Assembly: GCA_045631885.1 (NCBI GenBank)
Contig: JAZQVN010000035.1
Location: forward strand, 1-64,000
Origin: CAJOLV01 sp045631885
GTDB taxonomy: Bacteria; Bacillota_I; Bacilli_A; RFN20; CAG-826
Length of the DNA: 64,000 bases
Direction: 5' to 3'
Positions within the stretch are counted from its first letter, which is position 1, and every line of letters starts with the position of its first letter. A program made the position numbers and the translations under genes. Positions 16,888 through 25,513 of the stretch are shown here, in pieces. The notes below the pieces were generated by a model. The model did not search any database and was not told the DNA's origin. It saw nothing but the letters and a program-made list of their open reading frames with translations.

Positions 16888-18501
16888 ATGCGCTTATTTT
16901 ATTTGAAAAACGGCCGTAAACGTTCGACCCAATACACCAATGAAGATGTATTTATCGCCACTCACATCGATAACGAACACACAGTCATCAAGGTTAGAGC
17001 TAAAACCGACATTACTTTGTTAAAAGCCGAAGAAGTTATTCCATTTCACGTTAACTTCTCAGATTTATATTTCTTAAACGGATATCAATCTTGGACAGAT
17101 ACAAAGGAATATAAACTCGCAAAGAGATTAAGAAATGTAGATAAAAGTCCACACATCATTACTAAAAAATATGCCTTAAAAGCGTATGGTGATTCTTTGT
17201 TCTACAAATATTCAATCAAGAAAAGCCACGGTTATGATGTCTTTTATAGTAAAGGTTCAAATGAATCATTTATTTATAACTTAAATTTCAAAACCGCTTA
17301 TCTCATCATCGAGTTAATTAAAGATAAAAGAAATCTCTTCTTAACTAGTGAAGTGAAAAACCTTTCATTGAAAGCCAGTGAACAAGCGACTGTTTTCGAT
17401 TACAAATTGTTCTACGACTATAACGAAGGATTAAAGAACTTCCAAAAAGATTTCCCTAAATTAAATAAGGAAAAAGTATTTGGATACACCTCTTGGTATA
17501 ACTACTATCAAAACATCAACGAAGAAATCATTTTAAGAGATTTATCCGCTTTAGATTCTCGCTTCAATGTTTTCCAAATCGATGATGGTTATGAAACATT
17601 TGTTGGTGACTGGTTAGATGTCGACCCAGTTAAATTCCCAAATGGCTTAAAACCAATCGTCGATAAGATTCACGAGAAAGGCTATAAGGCGGGATTGTGG
17701 CTTGCTCCATTTATCGCTGAAACAAAAAGTAAACTATATCAAGAACACAAAGAGTTATTTAAAAGAGATGAAAAAGGTAACATCGTTAAAACCGGTGGCA
17801 ACTGGTCTCATTTCTATTCTTTAGATTTAGATAATCCTGATGCAGTTAATTATATTAAGAAATTCTTAACTCATTATATGGATATGGGTTTTGACTTCTT
17901 CAAATTAGACTTCTTATACGCTTCCGCTTTACCAGTTTATGAATGTAGAAGCAGATGCATGGTCCAAGACCAAGCTTATCAATTATTACGCGATATCTTG
18001 AAAGATAAACTAATTTTAGGTTGTGGAGCTAATGTCATTAACTCCTATCAACATTTCGATTATTTAAGAATCGGACCAGATGTCTCTTTAAGTTTTGATG
18101 ACGCACCAATTATGAGATTATTACACCGCGAAAGAATCTCTACAAAAGTAACATTGCAAAACACCATTTTCCGTTCAATCTTTGATGATAGATTGTTCGC
18201 GAATGACCCAGACGTCTTCTTATTAAGAGATGAAAATATGAAAATGTCTCCTGAACAAAGATATGCTTTAACGAAGATTAATGCTTTATTTGGTTCAGTC
18301 TTAATGACCAGTGATGATTTAGCGACCTATGACGAGAAAAAGAAGGAGATTTTAAACACTGCTTTAGATCTCTTCCGAAACGCTGAAGTTGATTCTTATG
18401 TCATCCAAGGAAACGACATCACAGTTCAATATCATATCAACGATGAAAAACATCAATTTGTCTACAATACCGAAAAGGGGGTAATTTCAGATGAAAGATA
18501 G
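16888..18501 (+). CDS. GH36-family alpha-galactosidase
   Basis: 537 aa, cytosolic (no signal peptide). GH36/GH-D motifs occur in order: GYTSWYNYY near residue 199, FQIDDGYE near 230, GLWLAPF near 270, FFKLDFLYA near 345 with the nucleophile Asp, and RIGPDV near 393 with the acid/base Asp. It is shorter than the classic 700-750-aa AgaA type because it lacks much of the N-terminal beta-sandwich. It releases galactose from alpha-galactosides such as melibiose or raffinose. AAGGAGG precedes the ATG. The next gene starts inside its last codons. Confidence 0.88.
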   Translation: MRLFYLKNGRKRSTQYTNEDVFIATHIDNEHTVIKVRAKTDITLLKAEEVIPFHVNFSDLYFLNGYQSWTDTKEYKLAKRLRNVDKSPHIITKKYALKAYGDSLFYKYSIKKSHGYDVFYSKGSNESFIYNLNFKTAYLIIELIKDKRNLFLTSEVKNLSLKASEQATVFDYKLFYDYNEGLKNFQKDFPKLNKEKVFGYTSWYNYYQNINEEIILRDLSALDSRFNVFQIDDGYETFVGDWLDVDPVKFPNGLKPIVDKIHEKGYKAGLWLAPFIAETKSKLYQEHKELFKRDEKGNIVKTGGNWSHFYSLDLDNPDAVNYIKKFLTHYMDMGFDFFKLDFLYASALPVYECRSRCMVQDQAYQLLRDILKDKLILGCGANVINSYQHFDYLRIGPDVSLSFDDAPIMRLLHRERISTKVTLQNTIFRSIFDDRLFANDPDVFLLRDENMKMSPEQRYALTKINALFGSVLMTSDDLATYDEKKKEILNTALDLFRNAEVDSYVIQGNDITVQYHINDEKHQFVYNTEKGVISDER

Positions 18502-19927
18502 AACGGCTGTTATTTTTAACAATCAAATTGATACAAAAACAATCAAAAAAGCCTGCAAAAGTAAGGCGAAATACGTGAAAAAGTATGGAGATGACTCCGC
18601 TGCTAATTACAAAATTGGCTTCAAAGACATCGATACTTTAGACTTCATTGGAGCGAGTAATATCGTCTTCGCTGAAGAGAATGAACCAATGGATAAAAAC
18701 GCTGTTATAGTCGGTAACATCCGTATGGGATTTGGTCATTATCGTATTTCAATCGCGATGGCTTCTGCTGCTAGAGCGCTCGGTTATAAACCTTATTGGT
18801 TAGACTTAGCGTCATTTGATGCAACAGGCAGCAAGATGATTAGAGAACAAAACGATATGTATTCTCTCGCTTCTCGTATTTCTCAAAAATCTAAACTCTT
18901 TAATAAGATTGTTTGGGAACCACTCAATAGCGAAGGTTTCAAAAAGATTACATATAACGCAAAAGATCAGAAGAACAGTGAATTACTCGTTCCTATCTTT
19001 AAGAATATTAATAAAAATGTTCCATATATCGCGACACACGTTTGGCCAGCGCAAGGCGCTATCCACGCTGGCATGACACACGTCGTTAACGCTATTCCAG
19101 ATAACTGGCCAATGGGTTTACATCTTGCGGAAGGTGCTATCCACGCAGTTCAAACTCCATTCGCATACTTTGGATATAAAACATTAGATGGCTTTGCTAA
19201 ATATCCACTACATGGCATGCCTGAAAAAGACATCAAACAAGTCGGTTGTTTTGTTGACCACGAATTACTCGTTGATTTAGAAAACGACAACAAACGTCGT
19301 AAGGCGAGATTAAAAGCTGGTAAACCAATGAGAATTCTTATGACAGTCGGTGGCGCGGGTGCTGGCTTTGATATGTATTTAGCAATGATTAAGCACCTCA
19401 TTCCATTCGTAAAAGAAAATAAAGTTGCTTTATTCATCAACTTCGGTGATCACGTCGATGTATATAACAAACTAGTGAAAAAGATTGGTGAAATTGAAAC
19501 TACAAACTTCTTCAATCAATATGGTGAATTAAAAGAATTCGCTAAAAAGATTAAAGATGGAGATTGTAATGGCATCTACGCTATTTATAACGACAACATC
19601 TTTGAAGCGGTCTATTCCACTAACTTATTAATGCCTGTTTCTGATTTATTAATTACAAAACCATCAGAATTAGCATATTACCCAATCCCAAAATTATTCA
19701 TGAAACACATCGGTGGTCATGAAGTTTATGGTGCGATTAACGGCAGAGAATATGGTGACGCTACACCAGAATGCCCAACCAAGAAATCAATAAATGGTAT
19801 GCTTGATACCCTTATCTTTGATAAAGATATTATCTATCATATGTGTGATCGTATTGATTCACTTAAGAAAGCGGGTCATTATGATGGCGCCTATGAATGT
19901 GTTAAACTAGCAGTAGGAGAAAAATAA
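18491..19927 (+). CDS. GT-B-like putative glycosyltransferase (MGDG synthase/MurG-like), unassigned
   Basis: 478 aa, not a family I can name. Residues 72-98 (VIVGNIRMGFGHYRISIAMA and on) resemble the GxGH nucleotide-sugar/acceptor loop at the start of MurG and monogalactosyldiacylglycerol synthase domains. SDLLITKPSELAYYP near residue 383 resembles the donor-binding ITKPGG motif of that group. A Gly-rich TVGGAGAGFD segment near 285 fits the start of the second Rossmann domain. It overlaps the GH36 gene by 11 nt and galK by 1 nt, so it belongs to the galactoside operon. A galactosyl- or glucosyl-transfer role is inferred only. Confidence 0.55.
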   Translation: MKDRTAVIFNNQIDTKTIKKACKSKAKYVKKYGDDSAANYKIGFKDIDTLDFIGASNIVFAEENEPMDKNAVIVGNIRMGFGHYRISIAMASAARALGYKPYWLDLASFDATGSKMIREQNDMYSLASRISQKSKLFNKIVWEPLNSEGFKKITYNAKDQKNSELLVPIFKNINKNVPYIATHVWPAQGAIHAGMTHVVNAIPDNWPMGLHLAEGAIHAVQTPFAYFGYKTLDGFAKYPLHGMPEKDIKQVGCFVDHELLVDLENDNKRRKARLKAGKPMRILMTVGGAGAGFDMYLAMIKHLIPFVKENKVALFINFGDHVDVYNKLVKKIGEIETTNFFNQYGELKEFAKKIKDGDCNGIYAIYNDNIFEAVYSTNLLMPVSDLLITKPSELAYYPIPKLFMKHIGGHEVYGAINGREYGDATPECPTKKSINGMLDTLIFDKDIIYHMCDRIDSLKKAGHYDGAYECVKLAVGEK

Positions 19928-21090
19928 TGAACTTAGACCAACTCTTCTTTGAAAACTTCCAAACAAAACCAGAGCTCAGGTATAGAGCTCCTGCACGTAT
20001 CAACTTAATCGGTGAACATATCGACTATAATGGCGGTAGAGTTCTTCCTGCAGCCATATCAAGTTACATCAAAGCGCTTGTCTCCAAAAGAGATGACAAT
20101 ATCATTTCAGCCTATTCATCAAACATTAACACCAAACATTCAATTGAATTAAATAACATCAAATTCAAAAAAGAGAACGATTGGGCTAATTATGTTTTCG
20201 GTGTTTTCGAAATACTTCAAAACGCTGGATACCGCATTCCATTCGGTTTAAATATTCTCGTTGATAGCGAGATTCCAGTTGGCTCTGGATTATCATCATC
20301 CGCGGCCTTATTAGACTTAATTACATACATTTGCTCAGATATCTATAATTTAGGAATTTCTTTAAAAAACGTTGCAAAACTCGCACAAAAAACAGAAACT
20401 TCATTCTGCGGACTCAAATGCGGAATTATGGATGAAGCCGCGATTGCACTCGGTTTAAAGAACAAATGTTTACTCTTAGATTGCGCAAAATTTGAGTATG
20501 AATATATCGATTTAGATTTAGGCGAATATACCTTTGTCGTCATGAAAACAAATAAGCCAAGAGCTCTTGTCGAATCGAAATATAACGACAGAGTCGCGGA
20601 ATGTGAAGAAGGTCTTAACGCGATTAAAGGAGAATTCAATGTCGCTAATCTTTGCGAATTAAAAGTGGAAGATTTACCTCGCGTTAAAGAACTCATCAAT
20701 AACGAAACAGTTTATAGACGCGTTAGACATGTTGTGACAGAGAATAATCGTGTCCACTTATTCATTCGCGAATTAAGAAACCGCAACATTCAAGCATTAG
20801 GTGAATTGCTCAATGCTTCTCACCAATCATTAAAAGAAGATTATGAAGTGACAGGTATTCACTTAGACACAATCGTTGAAGCCGCGATGAAAGCAGGCGC
20901 AATTGGTGCAAGAATGACAGGCGCTGGTTTCGGAGGATGCGCGATTGCTTTAATCAATAAAAACAATTACAGACAATTTAAAGAAGATGTTGAAAACTAC
21001 TATTATGAAAAACTAAACATCATGCCAGAAGTTTTCAATGTTGATATCGTTGATGGTCCAATGAAAGAGGAAAATTATGGAAATCTATGA
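19927..21090 (+). CDS. galK: galactokinase
   Basis: GHMP kinase of 387 aa phosphorylating galactose at C1. The galactokinase signature is RAPARINLIGEHIDYNGG (about residues 20-37). The ATP-binding PVGSGLSSSAAL lies near 118-130 and the C-terminal GARMTGAGFGGCAIAL near 333. The start overlaps the previous stop (TAATG) and the end overlaps galT by 14 nt, which shows tight coupling in the pathway. Confidence 0.95.
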   Translation: MNLDQLFFENFQTKPELRYRAPARINLIGEHIDYNGGRVLPAAISSYIKALVSKRDDNIISAYSSNINTKHSIELNNIKFKKENDWANYVFGVFEILQNAGYRIPFGLNILVDSEIPVGSGLSSSAALLDLITYICSDIYNLGISLKNVAKLAQKTETSFCGLKCGIMDEAAIALGLKNKCLLLDCAKFEYEYIDLDLGEYTFVVMKTNKPRALVESKYNDRVAECEEGLNAIKGEFNVANLCELKVEDLPRVKELINNETVYRRVRHVVTENNRVHLFIRELRNRNIQALGELLNASHQSLKEDYEVTGIHLDTIVEAAMKAGAIGARMTGAGFGGCAIALINKNNYRQFKEDVENYYYEKLNIMPEVFNVDIVDGPMKEENYGNL

Positions 21091-22552
21091 TTTAATTGAA
21101 ACCTTATTAAAATACGGATTAGACAAAGAATTATTCCCTGAAGAAGATAAAGTCTACATTGCTAATCGTCTCATCGCCTTTTTAGGTCTAGATGAATATA
21201 AACCAGGCCAAGTTTTAGATTTATCTCTTGAGCAACTCGTCGAAGCTTTTGATGATATCGCTGTTTCACAAAATAAAATCAACGATACAGTGACAGAAAG
21301 AGATTTATACGACACTGAATTAATGACTATCTTATTAGATAGACCATCACATATCAGTGAGAAATTCTTTTCTATCTATAAAGATAATAAAGAAAAAGCC
21401 ACTGAGTATTTTTATCAAACAAATATTGATTCTAACTATGTTAGGAAATATCGTGTTGACCGCGATTTGAAATGGAAAACTGAAACTGATTACGGACTAA
21501 TTGATATCACCATCAACTTATCTAAACCAGAAAAAGATCCAAGAGATATCGCTCGTCAAAAAGATATGCCAAAGAGCAATTATCCAATCTGTTTACTTTG
21601 TAAAGAAAACGAAGGATATAAGGGAAGACTCAATCATCCTGCAAGAGGAAATATCCGTCTTGTTCCATTAGAACTTCAAGGCGCACCATTCTTCTTACAA
21701 TATTCTCCATATTCTTATTACAATGAACACTGCATCGTTTTATCCGCTGAACATAAACCGATGGTCATCGATAAAGCCACTATTGCTAAATTATTAGACT
21801 TTGTCTCATTCTTACCACATTACTTTGTTGGTTCAAATGCTGATTTACCAATAGTCGGTGGTTCTATCCTTGCTCACGAACATTTCCAAGGTGGTCATTA
21901 TCGTTTTGCAATGGTTGACGCTAAATCAATATTTGATTTTGAAGTTCCAGGATTTAATGCCAAAGCGCATATCTTAAAATGGCCATTATCAGTCATTAGA
22001 ATTAATGGCGTTAATAAAGATGAATTAGTCCGCTTAGCAGATCACATTTTACAAAAATGGATTCCATATATTGATGAAGAAGTCGATATCATCGCTTATT
22101 CAGGCGAAACTAGACATAACACCATTACTCCAATCGCCAGAATTAACGATAACGGTGAATACGAATTAGATTTAGTTTTAAGAAATAATAGAACAAGTGA
22201 TGACTATCCATTGGGCATCTTCCATCCACACGAAGAATATCATCACATTAAAAAGGAAAATATCGGTTTAATCGAAGTTATGGGTTTAGCGGTCCTTCCT
22301 TCTAGACTCAAAAATGAATTAGCGTTATTAAAGAGATATATCCTTGATGGCATTGAAGATGAAGCGATTGAAAAACATTATGAATGGGTCAATGAATTAA
22401 AAGAACGTTATGAATTCACGCCAGATAATGTTGAAGAAATCTTAGAAAAAGAAATCGGCTTAACATTCGCGAAGATATTAGAAAACGCGGGCGTCTATAA
22501 GCAAGACGAAAAAGGTATTGAACACTTTAAAAAGTTTGCTACATCCTTATAA
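21077..22552 (+). CDS. galT: UDP-glucose-hexose-1-phosphate uridylyltransferase (GalT class II)
   Basis: 491 aa, the length and character of the Firmicute class II GalT, which lacks the canonical HPH active site of class I. Family features include YPICLLCKENEGYKGRLNHPARGN near residue 165, the HEHFQGG active-site motif near 274, and GIFHPHEEYHHIKKENIGLIE near 390. It exchanges Gal-1-P with UDP-Glc to give UDP-Gal. GalE, needed to recycle UDP-Gal, is encoded separately at 43606-44622. Confidence 0.93.
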   Translation: MEIYDLIETLLKYGLDKELFPEEDKVYIANRLIAFLGLDEYKPGQVLDLSLEQLVEAFDDIAVSQNKINDTVTERDLYDTELMTILLDRPSHISEKFFSIYKDNKEKATEYFYQTNIDSNYVRKYRVDRDLKWKTETDYGLIDITINLSKPEKDPRDIARQKDMPKSNYPICLLCKENEGYKGRLNHPARGNIRLVPLELQGAPFFLQYSPYSYYNEHCIVLSAEHKPMVIDKATIAKLLDFVSFLPHYFVGSNADLPIVGGSILAHEHFQGGHYRFAMVDAKSIFDFEVPGFNAKAHILKWPLSVIRINGVNKDELVRLADHILQKWIPYIDEEVDIIAYSGETRHNTITPIARINDNGEYELDLVLRNNRTSDDYPLGIFHPHEEYHHIKKENIGLIEVMGLAVLPSRLKNELALLKRYILDGIEDEAIEKHYEWVNELKERYEFTPDNVEEILEKEIGLTFAKILENAGVYKQDEKGIEHFKKFATSL

Positions 22553-22558
22553 AGAATG

Positions 22559-22585
22559 GGTCTTATGAAAAATAAGACCTTTTTC
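22559..22585 (+). terminator. terminator of the galactoside operon
   Basis: Stem GGTCTTAT / ATAAGACC with loop GAAAA, followed by TTTTTC. Confidence 0.9.
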
Positions 22586-22610
22586 TTATGTTTTATGTTA
22601 GAATATTTGC

Positions 22611-22662
22611 CAGCGGAGTTCGGGCTCTAAATCCTTCGCTATATAAAATAAAACCAAGGAGG
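22611..22662 (+). promoter_or_regulatory. preQ1-I type riboswitch
   Basis: P1 stem AGCGGAG (22612-22618) pairs with CTTCGCT (22634-22640). The loop carries TTCGGG. After P1 comes the A-rich tail ATATAAAATAAAACC (22641-22655), whose CC can pair with the loop GG to make the class I pseudoknot. The Shine-Dalgarno AAGGAGG (22656-22662) abuts that pairing, pointing to translational control. The downstream gene is a YhhQ/VUT queuosine-precursor transporter, a known type of preQ1 riboswitch target. Confidence 0.8.
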
Positions 22663-22670
22663 TCTTTTTG

Positions 22671-23444
22671 ATGACAGATTCAAAACCAAGACGCACATTT
22701 AAACAGTGGGCGCGTCAGGAACTTAAACTTACAGTCTTGTTATTACGTGCGATCCCTTCTCCTGTGGTCGCTCTTTTTGTTGTTTCAGTAATAACGATGA
22801 ACTTATTAGCTAACAAAACAATATTCCAAAATGAGATCATTGCTATCGATGGAGGTATCCTCGTAAGCTGGTTATCTTTCCTATCAATGGATGTAGTAAC
22901 TAAGCACTTTGGACCAAGGGCATCAACAAGGATGTCAGTGTTTGCAATATGTGTTAATTTGTTAACCTGCTTAATTTTCTTTATTGTGAGCATAATTCCT
23001 ACTCCAAGCCAGGATTACGCCACTTTTAACACGATTATTGGAGGGACTTGGTTTATTCTCTTATCCTCTACTGTTGCATTTTTCTCTAGCGCAATTATCA
23101 ACAATTTTATGAATTATGGATTAGGAAAATTGTTCAAAAATAATCCAGATGGAAAGCTTGCTTATATCACAAGAAGTTATGTCTCAACATTCATCGGACA
23201 ATTCGCTGATAACTTCATTTTTGCAATCTTAACATTTACTGTTTTCGCCCCAATATTCTGGGATGGTTTCCACTGGACAATCTTACAGTGTTTGACCTGT
23301 TCTCTCTTAGGAGCGTTATTAGAATTAGCGATGGAAATCATCTTCTCACCGTTTGGTTATTTCGTCACAAAGAAATGGAGTAATTCCAATGTCGGAAGAG
23401 ATTACTTCACTTATTTAAGAGAATTAAAAGGAGAGCTTGCCTAA
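22671..23444 (+). CDS. yhhQ: queuosine precursor transporter, YhhQ/VUT family
   Basis: 257 aa from the ATG at 22671, 8 nt after AAGGAGG; a TTG one codon upstream is less likely. It has about six membrane helices. The ISMDVVTKHFGPRAS-type loop (here SFLSMDVVTKHFGPRAST, about residue 75) and the later GQFADNFIFAILTF segment are typical of the VUT family that imports preQ0/preQ1/queuine. The riboswitch at 22611-22662 supports the substrate assignment. Confidence 0.87.
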   Translation: MTDSKPRRTFKQWARQELKLTVLLLRAIPSPVVALFVVSVITMNLLANKTIFQNEIIAIDGGILVSWLSFLSMDVVTKHFGPRASTRMSVFAICVNLLTCLIFFIVSIIPTPSQDYATFNTIIGGTWFILLSSTVAFFSSAIINNFMNYGLGKLFKNNPDGKLAYITRSYVSTFIGQFADNFIFAILTFTVFAPIFWDGFHWTILQCLTCSLLGALLELAMEIIFSPFGYFVTKKWSNSNVGRDYFTYLRELKGELA

Positions 23445-24112
23445 TGAAAATATTAATTAGTGGTTCCTCAAAAGGAATCGGTAGAACTACCGCGATTAGT
23501 TTTTTAGAAAAAGGATTTGAAGTATATGGTTTAGATTTATTGCCTTCATCAATTGAAGATAAGAATTATCACCACTTCATCGTTGATATTTCTAAAAAAG
23601 AACAATTACCAGAAATAAAGGATATTGATTACATTTTTAATAACGCTGGGCTACAAAACTCCAAAGACGATATTGATAACAACTTAAAAGGCAACATTAA
23701 CGTCACTGAAAAATATGCTTTTCAAAATAATATCAAATCAGTTCTTTTTAATGCCTCTGCTTCCGCACATTCTGGTTTTGAATTCCCAGAATATGTCGCC
23801 TCCAAAGCGGGATTAATAGGATATATGAAAAATGCTGCGGTTAGATTAGCGAAATACAAAGCGACATGTAATTCCATCTCTTTGGGGGGAGTTACCACCG
23901 AAAGTAATAGACCAGTTATGGAAGATAAAGAGAGCTGGGAAAAGATCATGAAAGTCACTCCACTTAAGAAGTGGGCCAGCGAAGATGAAGTCGCTGATTG
24001 GGTTTATTTCTTATTAGTGACAAATAAATCTGTGACCGGGATTGATATCTTAATTGATAACGGTGAATTTAATTTAAATTCCACTTTTGTGTGGCCCGAC
24101 TATAACAATTAG
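23444..24112 (+). CDS. short-chain dehydrogenase/reductase
   Basis: 222-aa SDR. The cofactor motif GSSKGIG lies at residues 7-13, NNAG near 66, a Ser-rich catalytic strand (NASASAHSG near 103) and YVASK near 118 supply Ser-Tyr-Lys. The closing region IDNGE is typical of the family. The substrate is not evident. It starts on the last base of the yhhQ stop (TAATG), so it is cotranscribed with yhhQ. It resembles FabG-like sequences only at the fold level. A role with the adjacent cytidylyltransferase is possible. Confidence 0.75.
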   Translation: MKILISGSSKGIGRTTAISFLEKGFEVYGLDLLPSSIEDKNYHHFIVDISKKEQLPEIKDIDYIFNNAGLQNSKDDIDNNLKGNINVTEKYAFQNNIKSVLFNASASAHSGFEFPEYVASKAGLIGYMKNAAVRLAKYKATCNSISLGGVTTESNRPVMEDKESWEKIMKVTPLKKWASEDEVADWVYFLLVTNKSVTGIDILIDNGEFNLNSTFVWPDYNN

Positions 24113-24123
24113 TTAAAAGTTGC

Positions 24124-24129
24124 TAAAAT
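24124..24129 (+). promoter_or_regulatory. ispD extended -10 box (leaderless promoter)
   Basis: TGCTAAAAT gives a TGn-extended -10 (TAAAAT, 24124-24129) that ends 7 nt before the ispD ATG, leaving no room for a ribosome binding site. Confidence 0.55.
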
Positions 24130-24136
24130 AGATGAT

Positions 24137-24814
24137 ATGAAAAACATCGCTTTAATTACTGCCGCTGGAAGCGGAACAAGAATGGGAGAAGGCAAACCAA
24201 AACAATTTTTAATTGTTAATGGTAAACCACTACTTTCTTACACAATTGAAGCGTTTAATAATCATCCACTTATCGATGAAATCATCATCGTTACCAACGA
24301 AGACTTTATTGATGAAGTGAAATCTTTCTCAGGTAATTATCAAAAAGTTAAACATATTGTAAAAGGTGGATCTACACGTCAACAATCAGTGTTTTTAGGT
24401 TTATCTTTCTTAAAAGAAAATGGTGTTAATCCAAACGACATTATTCTCATCCATGATGGGGCTAGACCATTAGTTAGTGAAAGAATTATCGCCGCGAATA
24501 TTGAAGCGTGCAAGGAAAACAATGCTGTTGAAACAGTTATATCGGCAACAGATACAATCATCCAATCTAAAGACGGTGAGATTAATAACCAAACACTAAA
24601 TAGAAAAGAACTTTATCAAGTTCAAACTCCTCAAACATTTAAATTTGATTTAATTTATAAGGCTCATTCATCTTTACAAAATGATGATGCAACTGATGAC
24701 GCTCAATTAGTGGCGAAACTAGGAAAAGATATCTACCTCGTAAATGGAGATAAGAAAAACTTCAAAGTCACCACTAAAGAAGATTTAGAATATTTTGAAT
24801 TATTAACTAAGTAA
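24137..24814 (+). CDS. ispD: 2-C-methyl-D-erythritol 4-phosphate cytidylyltransferase (IspD/TarI family)
   Basis: 225-aa nucleotidyltransferase. The CTP-binding loop ITAAGSGTRMGEGKPKQF (residues 6-23) is followed by IIVTNE, a GGSTRQQSV block near 75, IHDGARPLV near 100 and a C-terminal DDAQL. IspD makes CDP-methylerythritol in the MEP isoprenoid pathway. Close relatives (TarI) make CDP-ribitol, and an SDR gene lies immediately upstream, so CDP-ribitol formation is an alternative. The 3' end overlaps the converging HAD gene by 12 nt. Confidence 0.82.
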   Translation: MKNIALITAAGSGTRMGEGKPKQFLIVNGKPLLSYTIEAFNNHPLIDEIIIVTNEDFIDEVKSFSGNYQKVKHIVKGGSTRQQSVFLGLSFLKENGVNPNDIILIHDGARPLVSERIIAANIEACKENNAVETVISATDTIIQSKDGEINNQTLNRKELYQVQTPQTFKFDLIYKAHSSLQNDDATDDAQLVAKLGKDIYLVNGDKKNFKVTTKEDLEYFELLTK

Positions 24815-25465
24815 TTTTTTAAAAGAAGCTATAGAGGCATGGACATAGTCCATGTCTTTTGTATATGGAGTCATATCTTCCACCATCACAGTGAAACAAC
24901 CTGCTTGATAAGAAGCGATTAATCCATTTGGAGAATCTTCAAAAACGATAATGTCTTCTGGTTTCTTTTTTACCTTTTCGCATGCATAAATAAAAACATT
25001 TGGAAATGGTTTTCCTTTATCCACTTCTTTTGCGGTAATGATTCCATCAATTAGATGTTGGAAATTGATCTCTTTTAATATGCATTCTGCTTTTTCTATT
25101 TCATTCGCAGTGACAATATATAACTTCTTTCTTTGGGTTTTTAAGAGTTCAAGGAATTCTCTTGCGTATGACTTAATCTCTATTTCATGGGTGAGAAAGT
25201 ATTCGTTCATTAATTCAATTCTTTTATTTCTCGTTATCACATAATCTAAACCAATAGATTTAAACATTTTCATCGCGGTGTTACTTTCTAAAGACCGCAA
25301 GTTTAAAGCTTCTTCATCAGTTAGTTCACGACCACAAAACTTACTAGCTTCTTTCCAAAAACGGAAATAGAGTTTTTCAGTATCAATTAAAGTACCATCT
25401 AAATCAAAAAAGATGACATCTACTTGTTTTAATTTTCCTTTTAACTGTCCAACATTACTTTCCAT
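24803..25465 (-). CDS. HAD-family hydrolase, beta-phosphoglucomutase-like
   Basis: 220-aa HAD protein. After about 15 leading residues, motif I is FFDLDGTLIDTE (about residues 18-29), with a four-helix cap domain, motif II IVTANE, Lys in VDKGKPFP and acidic motif IV VFEDSPNGLIAS near 175. This set is typical of the beta-PGM/YcjU/GS1 group acting on small phosphorylated sugars. The substrate is unknown. A TATCAT -10 box (25475-25480) lies 9 nt before the ATG. Confidence 0.8.
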   Translation of the reverse strand: MESNVGQLKGKLKQVDVIFFDLDGTLIDTEKLYFRFWKEASKFCGRELTDEEALNLRSLESNTAMKMFKSIGLDYVITRNKRIELMNEYFLTHEIEIKSYAREFLELLKTQRKKLYIVTANEIEKAECILKEINFQHLIDGIITAKEVDKGKPFPNVFIYACEKVKKKPEDIIVFEDSPNGLIASYQAGCFTVMVEDMTPYTKDMDYVHASIASFKKLLS

Positions 25466-25488
25466 TTTTACGTTATGATAACACTTTC

Positions 25489-25505
25489 TTTACTAATTTA
25501 GTAAA
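25489..25505. promoter_or_regulatory. palindrome over the divergent HAD/lipase promoters
   Basis: Perfect inverted repeat TTTACTAA-T-TTAGTAAA. It overlaps the plus-strand -10 TAAAAT (25502-25507), which ends 6 nt before the ATG at 25514. Position suggests an operator controlling one or both divergent genes; the regulator is unknown. Confidence 0.5.
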
Positions 25506-25513
25506 ATAATCTC

